From: Lentinus brumalis
Lineage: Eukaryota > Basidiomycota > Agaricomycetes > Polyporales > Polyporaceae
Direction: 5' to 3'
Assembly: GCA_001792895.1 (NCBI GenBank)
Contig: MARA01000040.1
Location: 1 to 64,000, forward strand
Length of the DNA stretch: 64,000 nt
This document shows positions 53,217-62,895 of the stretch, in pieces. Both the position numbers and the translations under genes were made by a program. The notes under the pieces are model-generated. The model was given only the letters and a program-made list of their open reading frames with translations. It was not told where the DNA came from and did not search any database. Position 1 is the stretch's first letter. Every line of letters begins with the position of its first letter.

Positions 53217-54017
53217 TCAGCAAATCTCCAGGCAGCACACCAAAACCGCGCACGAGCACTCGTCCGCGCCAGAATCCTCAGGGCACAAGCACAATAAGAA
53301 CGAGAGGATCTGCACAGGGAGGCCAATCACGACATATCCCATGTACCCGGATGCCACCACCTGGCCCGTCGTCAGTCCAGCGAAGTCGGCGCCGACGCTG
53401 TGTGGATCCACGCGGATCCCGACGGCCATGAAGAGACCGGCCACGGGCAGACAAGCCACCAACACCGTGGTCAAGTATACCCGGGGCCTGCGCGATCCCG
53501 TACCCTTCCGAACGGAACATTCGAGGACGGCGGCGACGAACACGAGGGCGGCGTACACGATGACGCAGCCGTACAGTGCTAGTAGCCACGAGGCGGGCCA
53601 CCAAGGCGGTCGGGTGATATCGGAGTTGGGAGCGGCGTGTTGGGCGGGGTCCGCAGGATAGATGTAAGGCTGGGCGTCGGTCAAGGGAGTCGGGTCCGAG
53701 GGCATCTCCGCGTTATAGTTGAGGATGCTCTTGCCAACCAGCGGGAAGATCGCGCCTGCGACGTACGCCACGAGGAAGAGGAAGAAGGTCACGAATATCT
53801 CGAGCCCGCCGGAGCCGCTATCATGGTAGTCGACAACTTCTGACCGGACGGGTTCGGTCCTCTGCCTAACGCGCCTGGCTCCGTCTTCATTTGCGCCGGA
53901 TGGTCGTGACGGGTAGCGTGGCTCAGAGGTCGGTGGATATGGACAAAGAGTGGCGGTTGAAGAAACGGGGGATAAGGAGCGTGAGTTTATGGCCTGCATC
54001 GGAGGACGAGCAGACAT
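53217..54017 (-). CDS. TM-Q: four-helix membrane protein of the array
   Basis: 266 residues. The polar N-terminus (about 75 residues) ends VRSEVVDYHDSGSGG. Helices: LEIFVTFFLFLVAYVAGAIF, WLLALYGCVIVYAALVFVAA, TVLVACLPVAGLFMAVGIRV and GYMGYVVIGLPVQILSFLLC. The loop after helix 1 is long and aromatic (DAQPYIYPADPAQH and RPPWWPASW). Signature: LFMAVGIRVDPHSVG. The C-terminus is cysteine-containing (CLCPEDSGADECSCAVLVCC). It resembles TM-O in loop length and in the GYPGF/GYMGY-like turn, so the two may be closer relatives. CATAAG lies 52 bp upstream. Confidence 0.78.
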   Translation of the reverse strand: MSARPPMQAINSRSLSPVSSTATLCPYPPTSEPRYPSRPSGANEDGARRVRQRTEPVRSEVVDYHDSGSGGLEIFVTFFLFLVAYVAGAIFPLVGKSILNYNAEMPSDPTPLTDAQPYIYPADPAQHAAPNSDITRPPWWPASWLLALYGCVIVYAALVFVAAVLECSVRKGTGSRRPRVYLTTVLVACLPVAGLFMAVGIRVDPHSVGADFAGLTTGQVVASGYMGYVVIGLPVQILSFLLCLCPEDSGADECSCAVLVCCLEIC

Positions 54018-54068
54018 GAGTGTGAACGAAGGCGATGGGATGCATCAGATGCCCGGCGACGAGATGTA

Positions 54069-54074
54069 CTTATG
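54069..54074 (-). promoter_or_regulatory. CATAAG element upstream of TM-Q
   Basis: CATAAG on the minus strand at -52. Confidence 0.35.
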
Positions 54075-54199
54075 CATTTCCAGATGGGCCACGCATTGAC
54101 GTCGCAACTCACAAAGAGTCTTTGTGATTCCGAGTGCGCACGCGATACAGAGATGCCCAAGCGACGATCTATTGGCCCCTTTGAAAGGGAAGTCATACA

Positions 54200-54865
54200 T
54201 TATACGGACTTATTCCGTCGACAAAGAAAAGCAAACAATAACAGGCTCACGAGTCCGATTCCGACCGCCACCACACCAAAGCCGAGAGAACCCGCCTGCA
54301 GGGCCTGGACCAACGACAGTCCATCCGGGCCAAGCTGGCCTGGGAGGAACACAAGCCCCACGGCCGTGACGAACACGCCCGCCACCACCGTGAGCCCGCT
54401 CAAAGCCCAGAAGAACCCCTGCTGCCACGAGCGGCGGACGTAGTCCAGCAACCGCGCCACAAGGAGCACGAGGACGCAGCCAGCGCCGTTCACGACGGCG
54501 CACCCGACTGCCGTGACCTCCGCGAACGCGGGCGTGACTTCGCACTTCACGCGCAGCACCGACTTCTCCGCCTTGTACTGCAGGAGAAAGCAGCCGAGTT
54601 TCATGAACGCGGCCGCGAGCCCGAAGGAGACCAGCGCACTGAAGGCGACGACGAGGGGGAATAAGGGGCCCGATAGGGCGGGCATCAGAGCACCGGGGGA
54701 TGCTGTAGCGACGTCGTTGGGATGCTCGGGGAAATCGACTGCATGACGTCGGTCAGGGTATGTGCGTTTCGAATGGGTGATGGAGGAGGTGTCCGAGAAT
54801 CGCGACCTCTTCGACGAAGAGGTGTCGTCCCAGTCGAAGAGAGAGTTACCGTCTGTCGACGGCAT
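54200..54865 (-). CDS. TM-R: four-helix membrane protein of the array
   Basis: 221 residues. Polar N-terminus (LFDWDDTSSSKRSRFSDTSS). Helices: LFPLVVAFSALVSFGLAAAF, VTAVGCAVVNGAGCVLVLLV, FFWALSGLTVVAGVFVTAVG and GSLGFGVVAVGIGLVSLLLF. Signature: VFVTAVGLVFLPGQLGPDGL, with the proline five residues after VG. Short basic tail (CRRNKSV). CATAAG lies 70 bp upstream. Confidence 0.78.
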   Translation of the reverse strand: MPSTDGNSLFDWDDTSSSKRSRFSDTSSITHSKRTYPDRRHAVDFPEHPNDVATASPGALMPALSGPLFPLVVAFSALVSFGLAAAFMKLGCFLLQYKAEKSVLRVKCEVTPAFAEVTAVGCAVVNGAGCVLVLLVARLLDYVRRSWQQGFFWALSGLTVVAGVFVTAVGLVFLPGQLGPDGLSLVQALQAGSLGFGVVAVGIGLVSLLLFAFLCRRNKSV

Positions 54866-55949
54866 AGAGTGGGGAATCTAGTGCACTGCGACGCACGGGA
54901 ATATGGTGCGGGAACGGATGAGACAGAACTAGTACTTATGCGCACCCGCACATATCCCACCTAGGTGCATCATCTCCGGCAGCAACCGGGAAATGGTGCG
55001 TCAAGGGAACGACGACCAGTCTTCTTCTAAAAAAAATAGAGCTTACTACTCACATGTCGTATGACGGGTCCTCTGCCAGCCACTAAGTCGTGTCAGCCTT
55101 TGCCAGTATCCTTCCTGCGGTCTGCCGTGTGGCGAGAGAAACGTCCAGTCGAAACTTCCTACTCGTATGTGCTTATCCGCGTGAAAGAGAACGACGCTGG
55201 GCCCTGCAAAAAATTGCATCGCAAGGTGTATAGCTCAACTGATCAGATACGAACCAGCTGTCAACTTCCCACAGAGCCTCGCTTGAATCGGTTCAGCATG
55301 AGCCGTGTAACCAGGCCTTTGGCAAAGACCACTCCATCGTGACCGCAGCAACCCGTTCTTGCTGGACCATCGTAGAGTAAAGCAGAGTACAGTGCACAGG
55401 GAGTTTCGGAGATGACAAGCTGAAGGAAGGCCGGAAGAGAGAGCTCAGAGTACGAATTGCGCACTGTGCTCGAAACGCGGTCGGCCACGTGGAAACCCCA
55501 GTATGGTAACTCAAGCGCCGTGTGGTGTCTTGACGACTCGAACTAAAAAGCTTGTTGTCGTCCTAAGCCTTCATCCGGGGGCGAGGAGCTCAGTCAGCAT
55601 CTCCTCACGCTCTGCAAACCTGCCAGTATGCGCTTTCTGCCTACTTATCTGACAAAAGCTCTCGGTGAGAGGCATGCCAACGTTGCTAGCTGAAGCCCGC
55701 TCTCGCCAACTCCTCACAGCGTCATGACAATACCGACAGGTGAAGAAATCGGGCCCTGCACTCTACCTCTATTGTGTAGCGCGTAGATGGAAGGGTCTGT
55801 GAGTCTCTATAAATGCCTCTGGAGGTCTTCAAGTTTCGGCAACATCGACGCCTTCCGAAATCCGACCTCGCACGATCTTTCAAGCTTAGCTCTAGGCCGA
55901 TACTCCGGCTTGAACACGCGCTCCATCTTAAGAACCCATATATTATACT
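54866..55949. other. Intergenic, divergent promoters of TM-R and TM-S
   Basis: No gene recognised in 1.1 kb. The only notable words are the CATAAG element and an AT-rich catatattatac just before TM-S. Confidence 0.5.
54935..54940 (-). promoter_or_regulatory. CATAAG element upstream of TM-R
   Basis: CATAAG on the minus strand at -70. Confidence 0.35.
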
Positions 55950-56510
55950 ATGTCTTCTTCCCACCTCTATCATCGACGATCGTTCCTCGTAGGCTCCTCG
56001 TGTCACCAGGATGTTGAGCCCGCCACAACCTCTACATCCGACATGACAGCCCGTGATCCCATGACGAAGGCGGAAATCCTCATAATCGCCTTCCTCGCGG
56101 TCTTTGTCCTACCCACTATCCTCGGCTCAATCAGCTGTGCTATGCACTGTTTCCCCCTCCTCTTCTTCCAACACCAATCACCGTACTCGGCCCTCACTCC
56201 ATCCACAGCCACCCACGTTAAACTCACGATGTCGGGCTCCCTGATCACCTCCGTGCTTATTTACGGCCTGTGGTACCCTGTGGAGAAGATCTTCGGGAGG
56301 AGCTGGATCGTACGCTGTCTCCTCGTCGCTGTATTGAGGACCTTCCCTTTGGCCGCGGGTGTCGCAGCTGTTCCCAGCGCTGCGCCGGCCGGATTCCATG
56401 TCGAGCATGGGGTCACAATCGGGCTCTGGAGCTTGGTACCCGAATTAACCTTCCTGGTCGGCTTCGGTGCGCTCATGAAGCGTTGCGGCCTCCTTCCGAG
56501 ATTCTCATGA
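55950..56510 (+). CDS. TM-S: four-helix membrane protein of the array, plus strand
   Basis: 186 residues from ATG 55950, or 155 from ATG 56043. The second is attractive because the TATA-like tatatta at 55938 is too close to the first. Helices: ILIIAFLAVFVLPTILGSIS, MSGSLITSVLIYGLWYPVE, CLLVAVLRTFPLAAGVAAV and GLWSLVPELTFLVGFGALM. The loop FFQHQSPYSALTPST contains the PYxA motif. Signature: FPLAAGVAAVPSAAPAGF. Short basic tail. Confidence 0.75.
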   Translation: MSSSHLYHRRSFLVGSSCHQDVEPATTSTSDMTARDPMTKAEILIIAFLAVFVLPTILGSISCAMHCFPLLFFQHQSPYSALTPSTATHVKLTMSGSLITSVLIYGLWYPVEKIFGRSWIVRCLLVAVLRTFPLAAGVAAVPSAAPAGFHVEHGVTIGLWSLVPELTFLVGFGALMKRCGLLPRFS

Positions 56511-56677
56511 GGGATGCGCCATCGGACGCAACCCGTTCGATGTCCTGGCGGCGGACGTTCTCGACTGAGTCGATAGATACGTACAGGAGACCGGACTGTG
56601 ACATATTGTACATCGTAGATAGAACATACCCCGTACTCGTACAACTCTTGGATACACAGACAATGGTATACCACGCT

Positions 56678-57363
56678 TCACCGATTGAACGCCTTCGCGA
56701 ACACCCCGAACGCGCGCGAGAACGCAGACGGAGTCGTCGGCGTCGGCGCAGGAGTCTCGAAGCTCCCATCCTCGACCACCACTCCAGTGCTGGGCAGCAA
56801 CGCAGGCAGCACCTTGCGCTTCGGCCGCGCATGCACTGTGGGCGTTGTGGGCGTGTCCGGCGGAGAACTCAATTCGATCTTCTGTATCAGCGCCGATGTC
56901 TCGCCCGCGTCCTCGTCCACGCTTCCGCGCCGAGAGGGCGAGGGGCTCTCGACCACGATCCCTCCCAGGATAGACCGGCTGCGATGGTGGTCGCTCGTAG
57001 CTGAAGGTCGACCAGGGGTCAGCATCTCGGTGACGGTGCCGTGAGTCGGTGGAGACCTGAACTCACGAGTGGCGGGATACGAGCTGTCCGCAGACGACGA
57101 GCTCGAGGACGTGTCTGTGTGTTCCTCCTCATCAGTGCTCTCAAAGATGGGGCTGTCCTCGAGAGTGCCCGCGCGAGTGGAGAGAGTGCCAGCCTCGAAG
57201 AGCACTGAACCCTCACTGGCGAGCTTGGGCACCCTCCGCACGACATTCCGGCGGTCATCTGCGTGCTGATCATGAGTTCCAAGCCAGAAATCCCGTAGTA
57301 TGAGTACTCCGTACCTCGCTTCGCGGCAATAGGGTTGCATGTAGACAGGCTATACTGGCTCAT
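56678..57363 (-). CDS. Hypothetical Ser-rich protein, two exons
   Basis: Exons 57363-57315 and 57258-56678 with a 56-nt intron (gtacgg...cgcag); 630 nt, 209 residues. A further 66-nt stretch from gtgagt near 57065 could also be an intron; it is in frame either way. The protein starts MSQYSLSTCNPIAAKRDD, then has an acidic Ser run (FESTDEEEHTDTSSSSSS), SPSPSRRGSVDEDAGE and a Thr/Pro-rich end (SPPDTPTTPTV, then FETPAPTPTTPS) with a basic C-terminus. No membrane helix and no recognised domain; it is not an array member. Many SP/TP sites suggest phosphorylation, which is inference. Confidence 0.55.
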
Positions 57364-58097
57364 GGCGGTGGAATGCTGTTGGTAAGGGGGGAAGAAGGGT
57401 GCGAGCGGCGGGGGAGCTGAAAGATAGCGTCGCATTATATTCCCTCGGACGCCGCTCCTCACGAAGTGTCCCTCGGGATCGTGCTGTCCAGGCCTAGGCA
57501 AACCGTCGCAAGGGCAAGACACACAAAAGAGATTCTTCTTCAGGCGCAGGTGCCTCCCGCCCAGCATGCTTCTAGTGCGTCCGAGGGCGGTGATGTTATG
57601 TACGAGCGAGATGGGACCTAAAACAAGAACATATCAGATAAGGTCTGCAGGTTGCAGCAGCGGAATGAAACGCTGATTACTGGGTACTAAGTTTTGATTA
57701 CTGACCGGTGACCGCTCGAGCGTATTGCGAGTGGTGTACAAGGTCAGCGCCGCGCTTGTGTGCGGTTTTGCTGGAGTTGGTATGCGCATATGGTGTAAGG
57801 AAGTAGTTCGCGCCGCCATTAATAGAGACCTTCGCTTGAGGAACGCGAGATTCGTCGATGTTCTGGCCTTCCCCGAGCGGGCTGAGCGAGGAGGAGGAGG
57901 AGGAGGAGAGGAAGGTAGTCAAGAGCGAGGGCATGTCACGAATCGATCCGGAGCGCTCGACTTATACTTGAGTTGAACCAATGTTCGAACGCAGGTTCCC
58001 GATTCAAACTTCAACCTGTACTTGACCTCGACTTGACCTAGTACTCGACTCTATGGATTACTGCTTGACTCTATGATATGTACAACATGCGCGCAAA
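57364..58097. other. Intergenic, one possible small gene
   Basis: A minus-strand ATG at 57934 opens a 78-residue frame (MPSLLTTFLSSSSS, then VSINGGANYFLTPYAHTNSS) preceded by a TATAAG about 30 bp away. No family is recognised and it may be chance. The rest is empty. Confidence 0.3.
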
Positions 58098-59076
58098 CTA
58101 CCACACGACGTCTGTCCGATTTCTTGGGCAACAGGAGGGCGGAGGGCGAGGGAGACATCGCTCTGAGTCGCCGACTTCTCGCTCTACCCTCGCGCATCGA
58201 GGATGGGCCGCACGATACTCGCGCGCACGCAAGACTCGGCACACCGCCGACATCGCTCCTCGGGGAACATACAGGATCGCCGCGCCGACGATGTTCGTCA
58301 CCGCAGCATCCCTCGCGTCCATGGGTACGAGCGCAGAGTGCTTCAGCAGCGCCGCCCCGAGTGCGCCGACCGCAGCGGCGCGTGCCATGCAGAGGGGTAT
58401 CCCGAGCCACAACGGCCATACCCCGCACAGTTGCGTGCGTATCGGTGAGTCTGCTCTCTTCTCGAAGTCCTCGTACCACTCCGATTCGAGTTGTCGCGCG
58501 CTCGGGGAGGGCGGACGGCGTAGCTCTAACGGAGGAGGTGGCGGAGGTGATGGATCTGAAGAGCAGCTGGCTACGCAAAGGAAGAGGAGCGCGACGGAGC
58601 TGCAAATGCAGATGGCGTGGAATGTGATGGCGCCGACTAGGCCCGTCGTTGTGGCGGCGACTATGCGAACGTCGTACGCGACGTCGTCCGGTCGTGTGAG
58701 GCGCAGGATGGTGTGTCCGAGCAAGGAGTTCGCGGCGCCGTTGAGACCTTGCGGCACTCCGAGCGCGAAGGCGACGTGGAAGATGTCAGTTGCGCAGCTC
58801 CATGGCGGCCTCCTGGGGGAGGCTTCCGGACTCGAAGGCTGGAACTCGTCGTGATTCGTGCGTCCCGCAGGCTCCTTCGTCACGGGAGTCACCACGGCGT
58901 ACGAATCGACGATCGTTTTCACGGAACTGAGAGAGGAGGAAGATGGGATGCGCTTGAGGCCCTCGTCGAACGCATGGCGAAGTCCCTCTATCGTCCAGAA
59001 CGGCTCGACAACCGTCTGCTCCGACGCAGAGTCGCTCTTGACAGGGCCTGATACGCTCTCGTCAACCAAACCTCAT
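58098..59076 (-). CDS. TM-U: divergent array member, start uncertain
   Basis: The open frame of about 320 residues has no ATG at its start. The nearest ATG (59076, MRFG) is one base out of frame and would join if one base of tttggtt were removed; alternatively a 5' exon exists. The N-terminus is polar (SGPVKSDSASEQTVVEPFW). Helices: FHVAFALGVPQGLNGAANSL, VAATTTGLVGAITFHAICIC with SSVALLFLCVAS, CMARAAAVGALGAALLK and TNIVGAAILYVPRGAMSAV. A proline run (DPSPPPPPPLELRR) lies between helices 2 and 3. The third helix resembles TM-V (GAAAGALGARIL). The C-terminus is Arg/Cys-rich. TATAAG at 59186-59191 is about 110 bp upstream. Confidence 0.6.
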
Positions 59077-59739
59077 GAGAAGTGCAGCTACAGTACTCAC
59101 ATGTTGCGCGCGTAGGTAGCGACATGTGGCCCATCTTCGTTGCGATACTCAGTGGGATGCACAGACCGTCCGTCCGAGACTTGTTCTTATACTCCTTGAA
59201 GGAGATCGCTGTGGCCCTTGTGCATCATTGCAGCTCGGGCCACAAGCGTATCATCATTCCTGCGAGCGGTGTGGCGTTTTCGCACTCGAATCTCTGAGAG
59301 ACTTGGCGGTGATGACTGTGCGTGAGTCGCCGGCCGAGAGATACCACTCTTTGCAAGCGTCCATACTGTGGGCAGACATAGAGGAGTGAACAGAAGATGA
59401 TCGATGAACTCAGAACTGCAGTCTGCTGATGTTCTGCGAGCGCTAAGCGCACGCATATCGGGTTCAACAAGACATGTCATGGTCTGCTGGACGGTGCAGG
59501 ACAATAATCATTTCTGAGACATAGCTTTGTCGACCACGAAGAAGCACGAAGAGCGCTGTCTTCGATGTCCCATACAGTCGCCGCTCAGGTACATGGAGAC
59601 GCTAGGACCGAAATTCTCTCGAACCTAGCGCTGTACAAGCAGCCTGCAGGCTGTATCAGGCTGTATCGTATTCAAGTTATGTCATGGCTACAGACGAATA
59701 CATCTGTTCGGTTTGCATTGCTCTTGTACGTTCGAGACC
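59077..59739. other. Intergenic, no gene seen
   Basis: Only the TATAAG element of TM-U is notable. Confidence 0.5.
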
Positions 59740-60504
59740 CTACACATTCGACCATCCGTTCGCCCCCGGCAGGATCTCCCTTCCGTAGTTCAGGTGGTTC
59801 TTCCTCACCATATCCTCCAGCTCGCAGGGAGCCTGCTCGGAATGGTTGTGGTTCGTTGGCAACTCTGGCTGAGACGGGTCCTTGTTCTTTCCCTTGCGGC
59901 CCAGCACCGCAAGAGTGAGAACGCCGGCGGAGATGACGGCAGCTCCGACCGCGCCCATGCGAGCAGCGTGAAGCGGGTCTATGCCGGCATCCGCGCCCCG
60001 ACCATGAAGAATCCTGGCTCCCAATGCGCCCGCTGCGGCCCCGTTTGCGACCTCGATGCACACTTGGACGAGAAGTGCTGCCAGTCTGATACCCCGGGAC
60101 TCGGGCCGGGGGGCGTCGCTGAGCCACTTCGTGCAGACGATACTGAGCAGGGGTAGTGTGACCATAACGCCGATGAGGTACAGCATGGCTCCTCCAACAG
60201 CACCGAGGTGGACGACGTTGATCCCGGCCGTGTGGTACGCTGCATCTGGGTGGGCAGCGCGAAGGATGGCGTGGCCAGCGAGCATCGTTAGGAGTTGTCC
60301 GAGCGCACCGATTGACGCGACGACTATGACGAGACCAAGGATGAAAATGAAGTAGATCAGGGTTTTCTGCTTCACTTTGCGCAACATGGTATGCAGGTGC
60401 GATCCGTCCGCGGGCTTGCAGTAGACCCGGAAGCTGACGCCGGTGAGGGAACTGTCCTCCACAACGGTGGCAATGAACTGCTTGAGGACTACGTTGGATG
60501 GCAT
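59740..60504 (-). CDS. TM-V: divergent array member
   Basis: 254 residues. Unlike the others the N-terminus is short (about 45 residues, MPSNVVLKQFIATVVEDSSL) and the polar part is at the C-terminus (SQPELPTNHNHSEQ). Helices: LIYFIFILGLVIVVASIGAL, VVHLGAVGGAMLYLIGVMVT, ALLVQVCIEVANGAAAGALG and MGAVGAAVISAGVLTLAVLG. The third helix and its following GADAGIDPLHAARMG match TM-U, so U and V form a subgroup. A TATAAAA box lies about 165 bp upstream (60668-60674), which leaves room for a 5' UTR intron. Confidence 0.72.
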   Translation of the reverse strand: MPSNVVLKQFIATVVEDSSLTGVSFRVYCKPADGSHLHTMLRKVKQKTLIYFIFILGLVIVVASIGALGQLLTMLAGHAILRAAHPDAAYHTAGINVVHLGAVGGAMLYLIGVMVTLPLLSIVCTKWLSDAPRPESRGIRLAALLVQVCIEVANGAAAGALGARILHGRGADAGIDPLHAARMGAVGAAVISAGVLTLAVLGRKGKNKDPSQPELPTNHNHSEQAPCELEDMVRKNHLNYGREILPGANGWSNV

Positions 60505-61721
60505 GACCTAGCTGAAGTGCAATCAGTCCCAGAGGCATCGCGAGCTTGGAAGGCAATGCTTACTGTGGCGTGCAGCGGGCCGGTGGGCGATTGAGAGGGT
60601 AACGGGGGTCGGCAGCTAAGAGTCGAGGATTTGAGACGGGGGATGGGCGATACTACGAGCTCTACCCTTTTATACCGCAATTGCTGCCAGATCGGAAGAT
60701 CCAGCGGACAGCCAAGGAGGCGTAAGAGGCTGCAGGAGGCGACGATTGGGCGACGAACCTACCCAGATAGTTATGTGTACATGACGCTGTACTCATCCCG
60801 AAAGCTGACGGGCTCGAGGGGGATATAGCTAGCTACTCCTGTAGTGCATTTGTGAGGGTACTGGTCGTGAAGGTAACACAATGAGGTATTGTTGTGCGAG
60901 TCCGAGATGAGGGCCCGCAGGCGAATGACGCGGAAGTTCGCAGCACGGGCGCCTCGGGCGGAAAGTACAGCTGTGGCGGAGTGGCGTTTCATGCTTTCTC
61001 TCATCCTGCTGTCAACCGCGCACGTCGTTGAAAACTCTTGAACTGTTTGACGAATCTCAACATACCGCGTATGCGTCTTGAGGTGCGAACGTACGAGCTC
61101 GAACTCCCCGATACCCAAATCCTGCGACTGGAGCGCAAATCGGACACGACACTGGCACACGTCAGCCGCCACACTGCAGCGGAATCCATCCATACACCTT
61201 GTGACTCAGTGATACCTACCATAGCCAGTGCCGGTGAACATTAACGTTTGAAGACTCGTATCACTACATGCCAGAGCTAGCTCGATGCATATACCGCCCC
61301 GACTGGATAGCCACTGCGCAACGTCCGCATGGCCGAGGAACGTCGCGATGGGGACTACACACGCAAACTCGTGTTGGAAGGCTCGTGCCCCGGGATACAA
61401 GGGCGATGGCGGCGTTTGGTGCTCATGCCCGCCACGAACACCGCCTGCTCTCCTTCCCGCCGCGCGGCGTGCTAGGCCTCATGGGCCTGCGCGCACCCTG
61501 GAACGAATCCAGTTATAAACGCGTCCTGCAGCCATTCCGAGAGTCACAACTCACCCCGTATTCAGCTACCTCTTCGCTATTTTAACGCAGCCTCAGCTCG
61601 GACTTCAAATAACACTCTACATAGGTGCGTTCTTCTGCGGGCATCGTTCACGGTGGCGGACAACTCGAACTTGCTTGAATCATCATCTATGCTCTAGCAT
61701 CTCTATCTGCTCGCGTATATT
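60505..61721. other. Intergenic, no gene seen
   Basis: 1.2 kb with a TATAAAA at 60668-60674 for TM-V and no recognisable coding sequence. Confidence 0.5.
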
Positions 61722-62475
61722 ATGCTCAGACATATGGACGAACATCAGCTAGGTGATCCATCAAGCCCACTCATGGACGATTACGAGCTCGAGTCCATCG
61801 AAAGCGCCACCATCGTCAAAGCGCGTCGCGTCAAAGTGGCGGACGACTCCATCTTGGCTCGCATCGTAACGGATAGATTCGTCCTCGCCCGTGTTGTCAC
61901 ATATCCTCCATTCCTCTGTATAGGTAATTCCAGTGCTGCATGACGCTCACGAGCCTTTGATAACACTGACTATGATCCATCGTGATAGCTAGTAAGACAC
62001 CATCGCCTCAAGGTCACTCGCCACCGCATCGACCGACAAGTGACCTCGCCCCGGAACCCAGCGCAGACCGTATCGTCTCCCGGCCCGGGAACCTCATCCT
62101 CGTATACCTCTTCGCACTCTTCCTCGCTCTACGACACTACCTCTCTCTCTTACTGCTGTTCTATGTGAGGCAGGACAGCAGACTCCCATTGTGGCGCGAG
62201 GCGCGGCGAGCGGCGTCGTCTTGGAGTGCGCGGTGAGTGTGGACTCCGATTCCTCGCGCTCCATGCACGCTTCGCTCACCCTCTCGATGCATATACAGCT
62301 GCACGCCATGACGACCGTATTCCCTATTCGGAGCACGACGCAGTCTCCCACTGTGACGAGAGAGGACATCCTTTTCTCTCATGCACGCGGCACCATCCGC
62401 ATACTTCTCAACGCCCAATGCGCTGCGGTGGCATGCCTATCGGCGGCCTCGCAGACTCCTACGGGCAATCCCTAG
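61722..62475 (+). pseudogene. Degenerate array-like locus
   Basis: Three open pieces in order: 61722-61943 begins MLRHMDEHQLGDPSSPLMDD, a polar N-terminus like that of array members; 61982-62236 contains a helix (LILVYLFALFLALRHYLSLL); 62191-62475 contains TVTREDILFSHARGTIRILL and AQCAAVACLSAA, like the loop and second helix of the family. No helix 3 or 4 is found downstream, and the pieces are in different frames. A fragmentary array member is the best reading; chance is possible. Confidence 0.35.
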
Positions 62476-62895
62476 GCGGCTATGGTGGCGATTAGGTACA
62501 TAATATGCATGTTAGGTGCCTATCGTGATGTACTAGTTGAACAAAGGACACGCATCGTCCACAATCTACGCACGAGTACACGGATGCATGTACTCTACTT
62601 CACTGGGACAAAACAGCTCGAGGGCGGCGTCGGAAAGAAGCCCGTCTCTCTGAGTACGTCGCTGGCGAGGAGCGCGTACACGGCTTGTGTGCGTACCGCA
62701 GGAAATTGGACCTCGTGCGCGATCGACAGCGTCCTCCTCCGAGCGACACTCTGTATTGCGCATCACGCGTGTTCTATCTACGCACACCTGCGTCCGTACT
62801 AGATCAGCCATATCGACTCTGTTCCATCCAACCAACTGTGGGGACATACAGCACATGAACTCATACACAACTCATACAGTATACGTGGAATCCTT
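62476..62895. other. Intergenic, no gene seen
   Basis: Convergent gap between the degenerate locus and the F-box-like gene at the right edge. Confidence 0.5.
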
